A stretch of DNA of 64,000 bases from Prunus persica (Eukaryota; Streptophyta; Magnoliopsida; Rosales; Rosaceae), in the NCBI RefSeq assembly GCF_000346465.2, contig NC_034014.1, positions 18,735,956 to 18,799,955 on the forward strand, in the 5' to 3' direction. Below are positions 49,048 to 60,241 of the stretch, in pieces. The stretch's first letter is position 1; the number at the start of each line of letters is the position of its first letter. The position numbers and the translations under genes are program-made. The notes under the pieces are model-generated. The model saw only the letters and a program-made list of their open reading frames with translations, had not been told where the DNA came from and did no database searches.

Positions 49048-49984
49048 AAAAATATAACATACGACGTAATAAGAATAATTCACAGTTTAATAAAAATTTA
49101 AAACAGAGTGATAGTAGGCTTACAATTAATTTTGCTTTCTCTGCCACCTTTGGATCAGGGATGTTACCATGTTTGTCCTGTCTAGCTCTCTTCCATAAGG
49201 TAGATCGATCAATTTCTACCCCAGGCATGGTTTCCTCCAATTGATCCTCCAATCCAGCATATCCTTTTCGAGACAATCGATGATTGTACTCGAGTTTCTC
49301 CCTAATCTGTGCATGTTGAGAATGCACAGACTCAAAATCTTTGGATAGCCTTGAAGCTACAAAGGCATCCCATTGTGCTTTCTCTATGAATTTATATGTT
49401 TCAGGGGGTTGGCTTAATTTCTCCCTGTCATTGGTGTATGGAAGGATATAATGCCTCGTTAGTGTAGACTTGAAATCCTTCCATTTCTTGGAAGCAGAAG
49501 CTAAAACAGAGGTCTTGCCCCCTTGGCCTACGACAAAAGCCATGTCAACTGCTTCCCAAATCTGCTCCTTTATATCCTTGGGGATTTGGGACCATTTCTT
49601 GTCCACAAGTGGGATCCTGGAGCGTGCCAACACACCAATATACGACTGCATCTCAATATGTGCTTGGCCAACACCTTTCCCCCTTTTATTGTACTCAACA
49701 ATTGGCCTCAGTTTCTGAAGCTTTCTCTTCACAACACGAGGCATTGTGCTCATACCTCGACCAGTCTTTGAATCATCTGAGATTGTTGTCTGGCTGGTTT
49801 GTTCTGTCTCAGCAGATGATGAAGCAAACTTCATCTTCTTCGAAGACTTCATCTCCTTCGAAGACTTATCTTGAGGAGCTACCATTCCAAGCTTCTTGGA
49901 GCCAGAATCCTTAGTTTGTTGTTGAGAAACCATTTTAACAGACAAAACTGCAAGTGAAAATATTTCAGGAAAACATTAAGAACA

Positions 49985-51480
49985 CAAACGACGGTATTAA
50001 AAAAATACGACGTATGATATGATTTTAGACGACGCAATGAAATAATCTCAGACGTAATAAATGTTTAAAACCATTATTTATATAACGTCGTGGTATATAT
50101 GTTCACACGACGTCAATAGTAATACACCGTCGTGGTAAACTATTATTTATATTTTATCGTCTATATTAGATACCAACCCTAGTTTCTTTTTCTTTATATT
50201 TTATCAAATAAGGGAAAAACAAAAACCATTGTTCAGCGAAATCAAACCTGCAATTAAACAAGCATATAAAAAAAGACTATTATTTTAAAAACAACTTTGT
50301 CAATTTTCAGACGACGCTAGAACAACTGACGAACCGTCGTGGTCTACCGTCGTCTTATTTAGTTGATGTAGTTGTCTTCAAAGTTGGAAACTTTCTCTCT
50401 TTGTCTGTATATTTTATCAAACTTGGAAAGAAGTAAAATGATTTTGGCCAGAAAAAAGGTAAAAAGATTTTTCAAACAAAAAACGTATGAGCATGCAAAA
50501 CAGTAACCAAAATAGTGAAAATGAAAGCTTACCTTTTGCGTGCAATGAAAGCAAGAGGAAGATGATCGATGTTTAAGTTCAGAGACGACGAAGAAGACGA
50601 GAGGAAGACGATGAGAAACTCTGACAATGCTCTGACAAGGAAAAAAGACGAAAAGGTTTCTCTGGGAGATTGAAATTTTTAATCGGGTTTGGAAACAGTG
50701 CATGTGTAAGTCGAAAAGTTGCTTACATATAAAACCATTTCAAAAAAATAATACGGCGGTTACATTTAACTACGTCGTTTTTAACTAAAACGACGCAATA
50801 TTTTTCATTCGACGTGGAATCATTTCATTTAACGTCGTTAGGTTTAATATAACCGACGTGGATTTTAATTTTTAAATTATGAATAGAATTTTTTTTCCCG
50901 TGACCTTTCAGTTTATTTTTCAATTACAGTGCGGTTATAAATAGAGTTTTTTTTCCGGAGGAAATTTAAAACGAAGGAAATTAATATTCTGCAATATGTA
51001 AAGTTTCTTTTTTGGATGACAGATTTAAATAAAATAAGAATATAAAAACAACAAATGTGTAAGTCAAGTAGACGAAAAGTTGCTTACATATAAAACCATT
51101 TCAAAAAAATAATATGGCGGTTACATATAACTACGACGTATAAATTACAAAATACGACGGTACATTTAACTTCGGACGTGGTAAATAAATACGACAGTAG
51201 TTTGTAGGTACCGTCGTAGTAAACTCAAAAATTAAAGTACATAAGTAATAACTCGCGTCATGGTATATTATTTAACACGTCGTTTTTATTAATTTACCGA
51301 CGTGGATTTCTGTAATATACGTCGATCATACCGACGTTGATTTTACAATTTAAACGGCGGTTTGTTTGTAAGGACCGCCGTTGGTTTTAAAAATTTATTC
51401 TATAAATTTGTCGCTTTCATTCATTTTCGGTTTACATTTAAGGTTCCAAGTTCTTCCTCTCTCAGTCTCTCATGTCTCAA
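49985..51480. repeat. CACTA subterminal repeats and 5' leader region of the accessory gene
   Basis: Mixed array of CGTCGT/ACGACG units, less regular near 50340-50720, where a leader-like stretch has a donor-like CGCAAAAG/GTAAGC (~50533, minus). An acceptor-like TTGCAG lies just above the ATG exon (~49948). A 5' UTR intron is therefore plausible. Confidence 0.6.
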
Positions 51481-51492
51481 AGATAATAATTT

Positions 51493-51902
51493 GGATGTTT
51501 TCTCAAAGAGAAATTGAGCTTACTCGCATCAAATATATGTCCACAAGAAGAAGCTTGTCAACTAGCCTTCTCACTTCCTTGATCAAGCCTGATAGGACAC
51601 TTAGTGCTTCTGAATACTCCTTGCTTTCCATCAAAAGAGATGCAAGCCTGGCCTCCACTCGCTGTCGAAGGAAAGTTCGCTTCTCAGGGAAATCTGAAGA
51701 TCAGATGTGCCTGATCCTCTGCTTGATTTTCTTGCCTAAGAAGATCCGTCGGATTTATTGTGATAGCCTCTTCCTTTATCCGTAGAGCTTCAGAAGAAGA
51801 AGATGGGTTTCAAGAATGCGATAAAGAATAGAAATGGCTTCAGATGGCCTCTAAAGCATGAGCAATTGAATCAGTAGTTTCTGGGAGATATGATGAAGAC
51901 AT
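51493..51902 (-). pseudogene. RPN6: Captured fragment of the 26S proteasome lid subunit RPN6 (PSMD11)
   Basis: The minus strand from an ATG at 51902 reads MSSSYLPETTDSIAHALEA, then in shifted frames EAISILYRIL, SEALRIKEEAIT, DLLRQENQAED and SDLQISL. A long colinear stretch follows: KRTFLRQRVEARLASLLMES and EVRRLVDKLLLVD, then KLNFSLRKHP. This is the N-terminal ~200 residues of plant RPN6, with an internal deletion and several frameshifts. No intron interrupts it. RPN6 bridges lid and base of the 26S proteasome. Here it is a non-functional copy lying inside the CACTA element, in the same direction as its genes, in an island free of ACGACG repeats. Confidence 0.9.
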
Positions 51903-51959
51903 TGTCAATGCTTTGAACTACACAAGTCCTGCAGAAAGATATGTTAAAGAAACTGAAAC

Positions 51960-52970
51960 AACGGCGGTTTTCTGTTCTACCGTCGTCTTTTCTCGTCGTC
52001 TATATTAAGTTACGATGGCGGTAGATTTATAATTACCGACGTAGATTATTTTGTTAAACGTCGTTAAGTGTACTACAACCGACGTGGATTTTAATTTTAA
52101 ATTATAAATGGAGTTTTTTTTCCCGTATTCTTTCAGTTTTAGTTTTCAATTCCAAAGCGTGATAAATAGATTTTTCTTTCCCGAGGAAATTTAAAATGAG
52201 GGAAATTAATGTTCTAGAATTTGTAAACTAACACGACGCAATATTTGCAAATCTGTGTCATCTGTTAAGATTATGATGTGGAACAGAGTTCCATCTGGTA
52301 AGATTTCGTAACCCTTGGGATCTCAGACAAAACTGATTATGTCGGCGGTGTTCTATATAAACCGTCGTGGTTATTTCAATTCTTGTCATTAAGTAGATCT
52401 ACCGACGTAGGATAAGAAAATCAAAGAAAAAAATTGTTAACAAAAATTCTTATTAAGACGACCGTTAAAATTAAAGGTACGACGTATAAAATGAATAAAT
52501 ACGACGATAAATTTTATTGTACGATTTAAAGATAACGTAGTAGAACTATACGAGAATGACGTCGATATATTTATATTTTCCGTCGTTGTAAATTAATTTA
52601 ATACGGCGATATTTTGTATTTTAAAGCCATGGATTTGTTTGTAATTATACGGCGTCTTATACGAAAACCTCGTCGTGTTATTTTATGAGTAAAAACGGCA
52701 GTTTTTATTGAAATCGTCGTCTTTACTTTCTACGTCGGTCGATTCATAACTTCTGCCGTTCTTTGTTGGCATTGATTTTACACTGAGGAAATCTGTTTCA
52801 AATAGACGTCGGTTGTTTAATTATGTACGTCGTTGTTTTTGAACAGCCATTTGAAACTCCATTTTTTAGTTGTCTAAGGTTGTATTACACGACGGTGTTT
52901 TTAGAACCGTCGTCTTTTTATAAACCACGACGGTTTTCACTTAGACCGTCGTTGTTTTCTGGTCGTCTTT
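51960..52970. repeat. CACTA subterminal repeat array, right
   Basis: ACGACG/CGTCGT/CGGCGG-type units in both orientations, ending with an ACGACGG…CCGTCGT pair just before the terminal repeat. The block at ~52053-52220 repeats ~50836-51000 (CCGACGTGGATTTTAATTTT and GAGGAAATTTAAAA), so the end grew by segmental duplication. Confidence 0.88.
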
Positions 52971-52992
52971 TTCACTTTTTGTAGTAGTGGGA

Positions 52993-53255
52993 TTTTAAAC
53001 CGTTTTGATTTTTTCTTAGTCAAAACAAATTTAAACCGGTAATTACAGTTTGAATCGGCCTAACAATGTCTATCAAATAAACATGTTCATATTACATATC
53101 ATATTATTATATTATATATAAAAAACTATAACTCACATCATATGATTCACAATGTGACATAATAAAAGGGTCAAGAAATTTATTTCAAATTCGCATCATA
53201 TGCTCAGCCTTTTCAAATGCATGTCGATCATCTAATGCCCAACTCCAACTTTTGA

Positions 53256-53331
<76 letters not shown>

Positions 53332-53729
53332 GTTCAAAAGTTATTTTTCACAATAAACTTTGTATATTTGATTAATTGTAAAAGTAATACAAGAGATGAA
53401 TTTATACAAGAGTAGAAAACCCTAGAAGGGACTTACATGGGAACAAATCAGATATACAAGGAAACCAAATTAGTAATAATATAAATACAAAAACTGGAAG
53501 GTGAAATCCTTGAATTGAGGAGAGGCATAACGGCTAAATGTTGACTTGAGAAGATTGCGTTGACATCCACCCTAGCTTGTTTATTTTTTGTGGGCAGGTC
53601 TTCTATTGCTTTCTGTGGTCAACGCATTGGGATTTCACTCTTCAAGTAAAATATACTACTGTAGCACAACCCCCACACTCTTTTGAACATATATAGCTTT
53701 GCAAACCGTGTTTGGACTTGGAGGCATGC
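52993..53729. other. No gene recognised; contains a (GA)35 microsatellite
   Basis: AT-rich flank of the CACTA element. No coding signal. Confidence 0.4.
53259..53328. repeat. (GA)35 microsatellite
   Basis: Seventy bases of uninterrupted GA. Confidence 0.98.
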
Positions 53730-55280
53730 AAAGTGTCACGGAATCAGGGAGCGGAGCGGCGCGGCGGAAGCAAAACACACATTTTGCTCGCTCAAAGCAC
53801 AATTTGTGTGGCCCAAAATTCCTTGGGATCCAAATCAGCCTTCTCCCATCTTCAAGATATTCATGACTTTCACAACTCTACGAGAGGTTCATCATCAAGT
53901 GTCGTCTCTCATGGGCACCGTATTCCATAACTAGACAACGAGTCACACTACCTTGTGACAATACAATCACTCTGCATCCGGCAACGAACCCTTGACGCTC
54001 ATACATCAAGCGTTGCATAAGACACGTCAACTGCATCGACCGAGTCGCATGCCAAACTAGTGGTTCGCTCATGTCCAAGTCAAGACATAGCGATCCAACA
54101 CACCATCAGTTTACCCACACTTCTGTCAGTTTGTCTATTAGCAATCAAGATAGCCCACATCCTGAAGCTATACACGCAAGCTATCACACTCGCATGTCGG
54201 CCAAGCCTTGGTGACATATGTATTTCATATGTCCCACATAATCATCTATGCATTGCATGGGGTCGCAACTCATGCATACTAACATCTGAATATTTTCTTT
54301 CTATATTGGACAAGGCCGAACCAAGCCAAGTCCATCGAGTATTGTCAAATGCCTCGCTTGCCAATGGCATAGAGAATATCATACGTTGACCTCACTCTTT
54401 ACAACGATGCGCAATACGAATGGCCTCGCGTGCTAGTACTGTCCTCGAGAATTCCTTTCCCTCGGAGACATAGATTGTCCTTCAACAATCTTATGTCTGC
54501 CCCTATGACTACCTTCAATGTCATAAGGATGCTCGCTTTGTGCCACAAGAGTGTAAGCACCATGGGTGGTGGAGAGCATGACACCATGTCACCCCTATAT
54601 AACATTTTATGCATTTAGTGCCCGTTTGACATTGCTTATTTGGGGTGATAAGTGATTTTTTTTAAAAATTTGGGAAGTCCAGCCCGTTTAGTAAACTATG
54701 AGAAAATCACTTATTGTTAAAAATTACTGTGAGAGAAAGCTATAAGGAAAATCAGCTAATGAGGTGCTTTCATTTTCTGATTATACAGGAATGAGTTTCG
54801 AAGAGGCGCTGCGTTTAATGATTATGCAGCAATCATTTTCTGATTATGTGAGAATCAGTACCAACAACACTTTTAACCAAAGTTTACCAAACGCCAAAAT
54901 TCTCTCTCATAGCAAATTTGACGGCGATTATTTTCACAGCATAGTAATGCCAAACTAACCCTTAGCCTTCTATCAGGAGGAAACATCACATATGCACGAG
55001 GAGTCATAATTGGGCATAACTAATTCATATGAACTCCGAATGGCGAACCGTCAGTTACGTTGGATGTATCTCAACATCACGAATATTCTAGTATTCTTAG
55101 CTTCCTCAAATTCTTTTCATGACCTTCGAAAAAAATTGGTTGACTATCCATCTCAAAATAAATTGTACTCTTTCCTTGTTTTGCTTAAATCAAAAGCAAA
55201 AGGAAAATACTTCACTCCTTACCATATAAGTATGACCTCTTACACTCTTGCGAATAACTATGTGACATGTGTGTAGAAGT
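53730..55280 (+). repeat. LTR-like retroelement fragment, split by a MITE
   Basis: Non-coding, less AT-rich than the flanks. It has a CCCCTATATAAC TATA-like element near 54595, and retroelement-type sequence appears to resume after the MITE (CACGAGGAGTCATAATTGGG near 55000). No paired LTR or coding domain was found, so the class is inferred from character and context. Confidence 0.35.
54618..54961. mobile_element. MITE, 344 bp
   Basis: Left end GTGCCCGTTTGACATTGC; right end, reverse-complemented, GGGTTAGTTTGGCATTAC. Flanked by TTA on both sides (54615-54617, 54962-54964), which would fit a Harbinger-type element, though the terminal repeats are imperfect. The 64-codon frame inside is not a gene. 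Confidence 0.6.
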
Positions 55281-55530
55281 TTTTTATTTTTATTTTTTAT
55301 GAATTATTTTTGCATATGTGTCAAACTGTGATTCGTTGAAAGGAGGAGTATCACCTTACAGGTAAGGAGGCAAGTAGTATCCAAAAAAAAAATCTTAATG
55401 ATGAGGTTTGGAGTTTTGTGTTCATATAAGACTTGAGGCTTTGACGTACGGAACTTCCATTTGAACTTTTTGGGACCCTAACAATAAGATAATACTTTTA
55501 TGGCCCCCACCCCACCCTACCCCAGGGACC

Positions 55531-55533
<3 letters not shown>

Positions 55534-55573
<40 letters not shown>
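55534..55573. repeat. (GA)20 microsatellite
   Basis: Forty bases of GA following GGACCGGT. Confidence 0.98.
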
Positions 55574-55576
<3 letters not shown>

Positions 55577-55709
55577 GTGAACCCCACTGAAGATCACTAC
55601 AGTCCACACCTGGCCTCTATCTCTCCTCTCCTTTTTCTCCCCATAATCTGCCCACTGAAGATCACACCAACCCTCTGCCTCTCCTCTCATGATGCCCTAG
55701 TCTACTAGT

Positions 55710-56499
55710 CTACACATCTTGTTTGTGTGCATACTCCATTTCTCTTGCAAATGCTTCATCTCTTGCCTTCTCATCCGCATCTCTTTTCATGTCTTTCTCA
55801 ATTCTCATTGTGCCGTTCAAAGCAATTTGCTCCAAAATTTTTGCACAATCATTGATGGAATTACTCCCTCGCTTAGCCTTTGCCGCTTTTATCGCAATAG
55901 GCCTCGGCTCCCCTTGGATTGGTGAGTCTTGATTCATCGGGGACTCCAACGGCGAAACCAATGTCGTTGCATCGTGGGGCGGTGTCTCATTCAACACAAC
56001 AATCGGAGCCATGAAAATAATTTGAATCTCGAACAATTTTTCACCACCTCCCAACATTGGTGATTGTTGAAAGATTTTTTGCCTTGGCCAATGGCATTGA
56101 ACCACATTTGTGCTTGCATAATCTATAATAAAACAAAATTGAAAATGCTAGAAAATTTCAAAAAAATAGGATATTAAATTTAATAAACCGGCAATTACAA
56201 ATGATTTACCTCGCTGCCAAGATTTTCCCCACTTCGAACGTTGTCACTCGCTTTTGCCAAGACATCTCTTCATTTCCTAACTTTTTATTCAAAATTTTCC
56301 GCCTACTAGCCAAGGCCATTTCCTTACGAGCTCATGAACCTGATCTTTCACAAAATTCTGCATGAATTTTTCTCTACATATGAGAGAACTTTATCTCATT
56401 GCCCCTGATTGAGTAAAGACCAACTTGGACCCAACACTCACACAAAAAAACATCTTCCATGGTTGTCCACGACCCTCCGGCTTCGACGGAAGATGTCAT
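55710..56499 (-). pseudogene. Harbinger-type accessory (Myb-like/NAM-associated) protein, decayed
   Basis: The minus strand from an ATG at 56499 reads SSVEAGGSWTTMEDVFLCEC, VQVGLYSIRGNEIKFS and MSWQKRVTTFEVGKILAAR, with stops after FSHM and SERSGS-like sequence. After an intron-like interval comes a second open part (56105-55710) with RPIAIKAAKAKRGSNS, LEQIALNGTMRIEKDMKRD and ARDEAFAREMEYAHKQDV. This matches the Myb/trihelix plus NAM-associated C-terminal layout often mis-named glutathione S-transferase T3-like, which accompanies PIF/Harbinger transposases. No transposase is seen nearby. The two in-frame stops show it is broken. Confidence 0.65.
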
Positions 56500-57005
56500 T
56501 TGTATTTTTACACAAATGGAATTTGGAAAGTGAACAAATTTTGGTGTGGAAATGAATAATATTGGAAGGAGAAGAAAATGTATGAAGATTTAGTGTGGAA
56601 AATGAAGAATATGGATAGGTATTTATAGAAAAAAATATATATTCAGAAGATTTTGGTATTTTTTAAACTTCTATTCGAATTTTATTCAATTTGTTTTACA
56701 CAAAAATTGGCAATTATTGGATTGGAGGACAAATTATGATCAGAGACACCCGGATGTGACTCGTGGCTTGTAGTCGTTGGTGGAAAGCAAGGCTGGCATT
56801 AGTGCACGCGAATTTCAAATTTTTTTACCATTGGTGCTTGCATGCCAGCCAGCTTGGCACCAGTGCTGACGGTATTAGCCCTCGAGCTAGATTTGCCTTT
56901 GGACTTGTCAGGTTTAGTGGTCCCCACCATTTGCTCGGACTGTCGGAGCCCGCTAAGATTACGTGAAGGGCCTTGGACCCCCTTTTGCATGGACCAGCCT
57001 CTTGA
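56500..57005. other. No gene recognised
   Basis: AT-rich, then a GC-richer stretch near 56800-57000 whose frames have no known signature. Confidence 0.35.
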
Positions 57006-57013
57006 GCTAGAAG

Positions 57014-57583
57014 TAGGGGTGGGCACTCAAACCGGCGAACCGAAAATTCAAACCGAACCGCACCGAACCAAACTGGAAAAAAACCGAGTTGACCAAAAAG
57101 TCAAAAATCGGTCAAAAACCGAACCGGACCGATTTGGACCGGTTCCGGATCCGGTTCCATGTCTTCAAAAACCAAACCGGGCCGAACCGAACCGGTGAAA
57201 CTAAAAAAATATATAATTTCAATATATATTTATATTTAATGCTATATGTTTAATTTCACTAAAAAAAACTTAATATTTATCCAAGTTCAATGTCAAAATA
57301 TCTCTCTTTTCTCACTTTAATATTTATTTTTATATGAAATTGAATAATTTGTTAATTTTCAAGTAAAAAAAAAATATTTCAGTTGAGAATTGTATTAAAA
57401 AATAATTTAAAAATAATAATTTTTATAATCCGGTTCAAAACCGAACCGGACGGTTCAAACCGAACCGGACAGTTTTCGAAATTTTTTTTATTAAAACCGA
57501 ACCGAACCAAACCGGATGAATAGTACTGGATCGGTTCTAATTTGAGGCAAAAATCGGTCCAAACCGAACCGTGCCCACCCATA
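57014..57583. mobile_element. hAT-type MITE, 570 bp
   Basis: Ends TAGGGGTGGGCAC and GTGCCCACCCATA (inverted, one mismatch), flanked by a perfect 8-bp target duplication GCTAGAAG (57006-57013 and 57584-57591). Inside are many CGAACCG/CGGTTC motifs in both orientations and no gene. Confidence 0.92.
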
Positions 57584-57773
57584 GCTAGAAGTGCTCTTAG
57601 TGATTGCTTAAGAGAGTTTGGAATGAAAATAGGCTAGAGTGTCCTTAGTTCGAATTGAACCTACCTTCGTTGGTGTCGAGATCATTTATTTATAAATAAC
57701 CACTTATTAAGCATGTTCAATATATAGCTTGAATTAGGATTAAATTTAATTTTTAACACCAATACATACATAT

Positions 57774-59904
57774 TGAAAAGACCCGACCCAAATTCCACTT
57801 TAGAATCTGAGCAGAACCTTGTGCGTGTCTGACACCTAGTGAATGCCGGGCATAAATGACCAAACAGCCATTCTAACTAAAAACCCAGTTTTCTAGCAGC
57901 TAGACTTCTACCGAAAATTCGGCAGAGTCTCCCCTGTAAATTGAACATTTCTCAAAAGCCTCCACCTGTCAACAAACATTTACAAATACAACCCAACTGC
58001 CAGCATGTAACAAATTATAACAAATAATCAAGCATCATCTCATTCTGGCCTCAGGCCTCAATAAATTGAATAAAACACTCTGCTAACAACATTCAAATCA
58101 CAATCTTAGAATATCCTCGGAATAGTGTTAGAATTTCATAATAACTTAACTGGACTACCTTTTATTACCTGACCTCGTAGCTGCACCTTGTAACACTAGG
58201 TTGCCTATGTACCCTTACTGAGGGATCAAGCCATACGTAGTTCTTTCCTAAACTCATATCTGTCACGCACTGAATATAAGTATGTCATGCACTGGAATCC
58301 CTTATTTTAGTTTAAGAATATCTTATAATTGAAATTCTCTCCACCTAGGCGTACCTCTAATTCCTGATCCGTCCACTCCATTAATACTGTTAATACCCTC
58401 CTCGCAGGCTGAATCGCGATCCTCGCAAGCCTTGGAGATACTGCTTCTATCTGGGCCGCAACCTATAAATAACCATCTATTCAACTCCTCGCAGGCCTCG
58501 GAGATACGCTTCTATCCGAGTTGCAACCTATACATAACCATCTATTCAACTCCTCGTAGGCCTCGGAGATACCCCCTTCTATCCGAGCCACAATCCCCCA
58601 TTGCAAGTCTCGGTTCGAGCCGCAATCCCCTTCGCAGGTCTCGGAGATACCCCCTTCTATCCGAGCCGCAATCCTCCCTCGTAAATCTGGAAGTCCCTAA
58701 ATGTTCTAATATGCCTAAGACACATGTCCCGTGAGTTTGGTCTCGATAGAACGGGCGGATTGATCACGATCGCACGATCAGACGGTTACAGTAAACCTAG
58801 CCCTATGATTGGCATTTTTGGAATATCCGAGACTCCAATTTATGATCTGTCGACTCCTATACGATCCTGGAATTACCTAGGTCAACATACTTGAAAATGA
58901 CCACGATCTAACAGCTCAAACGTATCGAACTCAGAAATCGCACACTGGGCGAAATTCGTTCGGGGTTCAAACATTATTTGAATTGAGATCCACAAAATCC
59001 TACACGCTCGTGAGGACTAAGGGATCATTCTAGGACCCAAAGTGATCCTTACCCTACTGCCCACATGCCGCCACAAGCAAGGGCAGCGCGTGGGTTGCTT
59101 GATCAATTTTCGGCCACTAGACATACTCCAAAACGCCAGCCCAAACTCCTATCCTAGGTGTAACACCCTATTTGGAACCACTTTTGTTCTTGGACCTACC
59201 CCAAAAACTGGCCGGAAATGGCCGAAATCAGAGGTCGAAAATTGGCAGATTTTCAATCGCTTATTTACCCTCCAAAACTCAGAAATTTCTCCTAACCAAC
59301 ACAACTAGTAGCAAAAACAGCTCGAGAGGTTGAAAAATCATACCTGGATCGAAGCAATTGGTGGTCGGAATTGCCCAAACGAGCGATGGAGATTTTAGGT
59401 AAAAACTGGACAACTTCTTGCTTTTTCCGGCAATTCAGACGGCGGTTGGCGGCAGCTGAGATGTGAGGCTGGTAGAAGTCAACGTGCTGGTTCTTTTGGT
59501 ATGTTGTCACTTGGGGTGGCCAAAGGAGGAGATGAAGGCCCAAAAAATGTTCGGATGAACAATAACAAAAGGGAGGGGCTGCTCTTCTCCAATGGGAGGG
59601 GGAAAGAGAAGAAAAAAGGAAAATTTTAAAACAGCCCGATTACTGTAGCTAATAAATTTAAAAATCTCCATTACGTCTTTTTTATTTCTAGACCTTTTCT
59701 CCTTCATTACAATTCAAAATTGGGCTTGCCGCATGTCTATGAACTCGTATCGTCGAGCTCTACGCAATAGTACCATCCAAATTCCCAAATTCCTTCCCCA
59801 TTAAAAAGTCAACTTAAAATCTAATAAAACATTCTAGGGGTATAATGGTCTTTTACTAGAATAAATTAATAATTAACTATTAATTTTATGATCGGGTCGT
59901 TACA
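57774..59904 (-). mobile_element. Solo LTR, 2131 bp, with 5-bp target duplication
   Basis: On the minus strand it begins TGTAACGACCCG and ends CGGGTCTTTTCA, so it has TG…CA ends and a short inverted GACCCG/CGGGTC. CATAT flanks it on both sides (57769-57773 and 59905-59909). No internal retrotransposon region lies between, so it is a solo LTR left by LTR-LTR recombination. It is related to the unit at 13073-15719. Short frames inside are not genes. Confidence 0.9.
58405..58690. repeat. Tandem repeats inside the solo LTR
   Basis: Units of about 65-70 bases, shorter in the later copies. Each carries GGAGATAC…CTTCTATC and GCCGCAA-like motifs; about four units are visible. Confidence 0.8.
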
Positions 59905-59909
59905 CATAT

Positions 59910-60241
59910 AGTACATTTAATCCTAGTAGTTGTACAATATTCATGTTATAACATAATAAGATTCTTTTGTTTGATTTTCCTATGATAATAACATTCTAGT
60001 TATATGTTAATTCAGATTTCACAACTCATTTAAAACGGGTAATTCTTGTTGCTTGGGATATACATATATATATATATATTGTAAGACCCGTTCCAAACAG
60101 TAAGTCCCAAGGAGGCCTGAGTGGTAGTGGCATTAGTAGGAGGTGAGAGAACTTTAGGTATCCTGTTATCACATGGAGTCAGTCTTAGGAGTTTCTGTTC
60201 ACTTTCTTCTCTAGAAGTCCAACCCCAGAACCTTAAGTAAA
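59910..60241. other. No gene; boundary of the viral insertion
   Basis: AT-rich, with a (TA)n run at ~60061-60078 followed by TGTAAGACCCGTTCC. The viral leader probably starts in the 160 bases before the ATG at 60242, but no primer site was recognised. Confidence 0.35.

Larger units (their letters stand above)
46076..49933 (-). pseudogene. CACTA accessory gene: Transposase_24-type protein fused to a Ulp1-like protease, one stop and one gap
   Basis: Exons (minus): 49933-49124, 48655 into the gap at 48080, 47390 (gap edge)-47250, 47035-46865, 46632-46353 and 46183-46076. The ATG at 49933 starts MVSQQQTKDSGSKKLG. Then comes a basic Ser/Lys region, a plant En/Spm transposase (PF03004-like) region (VVKRKLQKLRPIVEYNKRGK, WSQIPKDIKEQIWEAVDMAF), and a charged coiled coil (EEALRMEARTKQLVEAEREH). 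After the gap is a C48/Ulp1 protease: PFPGMEEIGATVLAVYMR, GRHWILLIV (His), YFLDPLPG (Asp), and KQPSNVECGYYVMRFMRD (Gln and Cys). The end is WAEFVFQIIKQGNY. TGA at 48214-48212 (about codon 418) interrupts an otherwise open frame. The first gene half probably binds the ACGACG repeats, as TnpA does; the protease target is unknown. Splice joins keep frame throughout the visible parts. Confidence 0.85.
39235..52989 (-). mobile_element. CACTA (En/Spm) DNA transposon, 13.8 kb
   Basis: Ends CACTACTACAAAAAAGC (39235) and …TTTTTGTAGTAGTG (52989), with a 3-bp target duplication GGA (39232-39234 and 52990-52992), as expected for CACTA elements. Both ends carry arrays of ACGACG/CGTCGT subterminal motifs. 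The inside has two minus-strand genes: a Transposase_24/Ulp1 gene (46076-49933) and TNP2 (40597-43947). Two assembly gaps (44724-45655, 47391-48080) hide part of the inside. A captured RPN6 fragment lies at 51493-51902. TNP2 looks intact; the other gene has one stop, so the element may be only recently inactive. Confidence 0.95.

Noticed and set aside
51381..51785. 134-codon plus-strand frame
   Set aside because: It runs antisense to the captured RPN6 fragment, which explains its openness.
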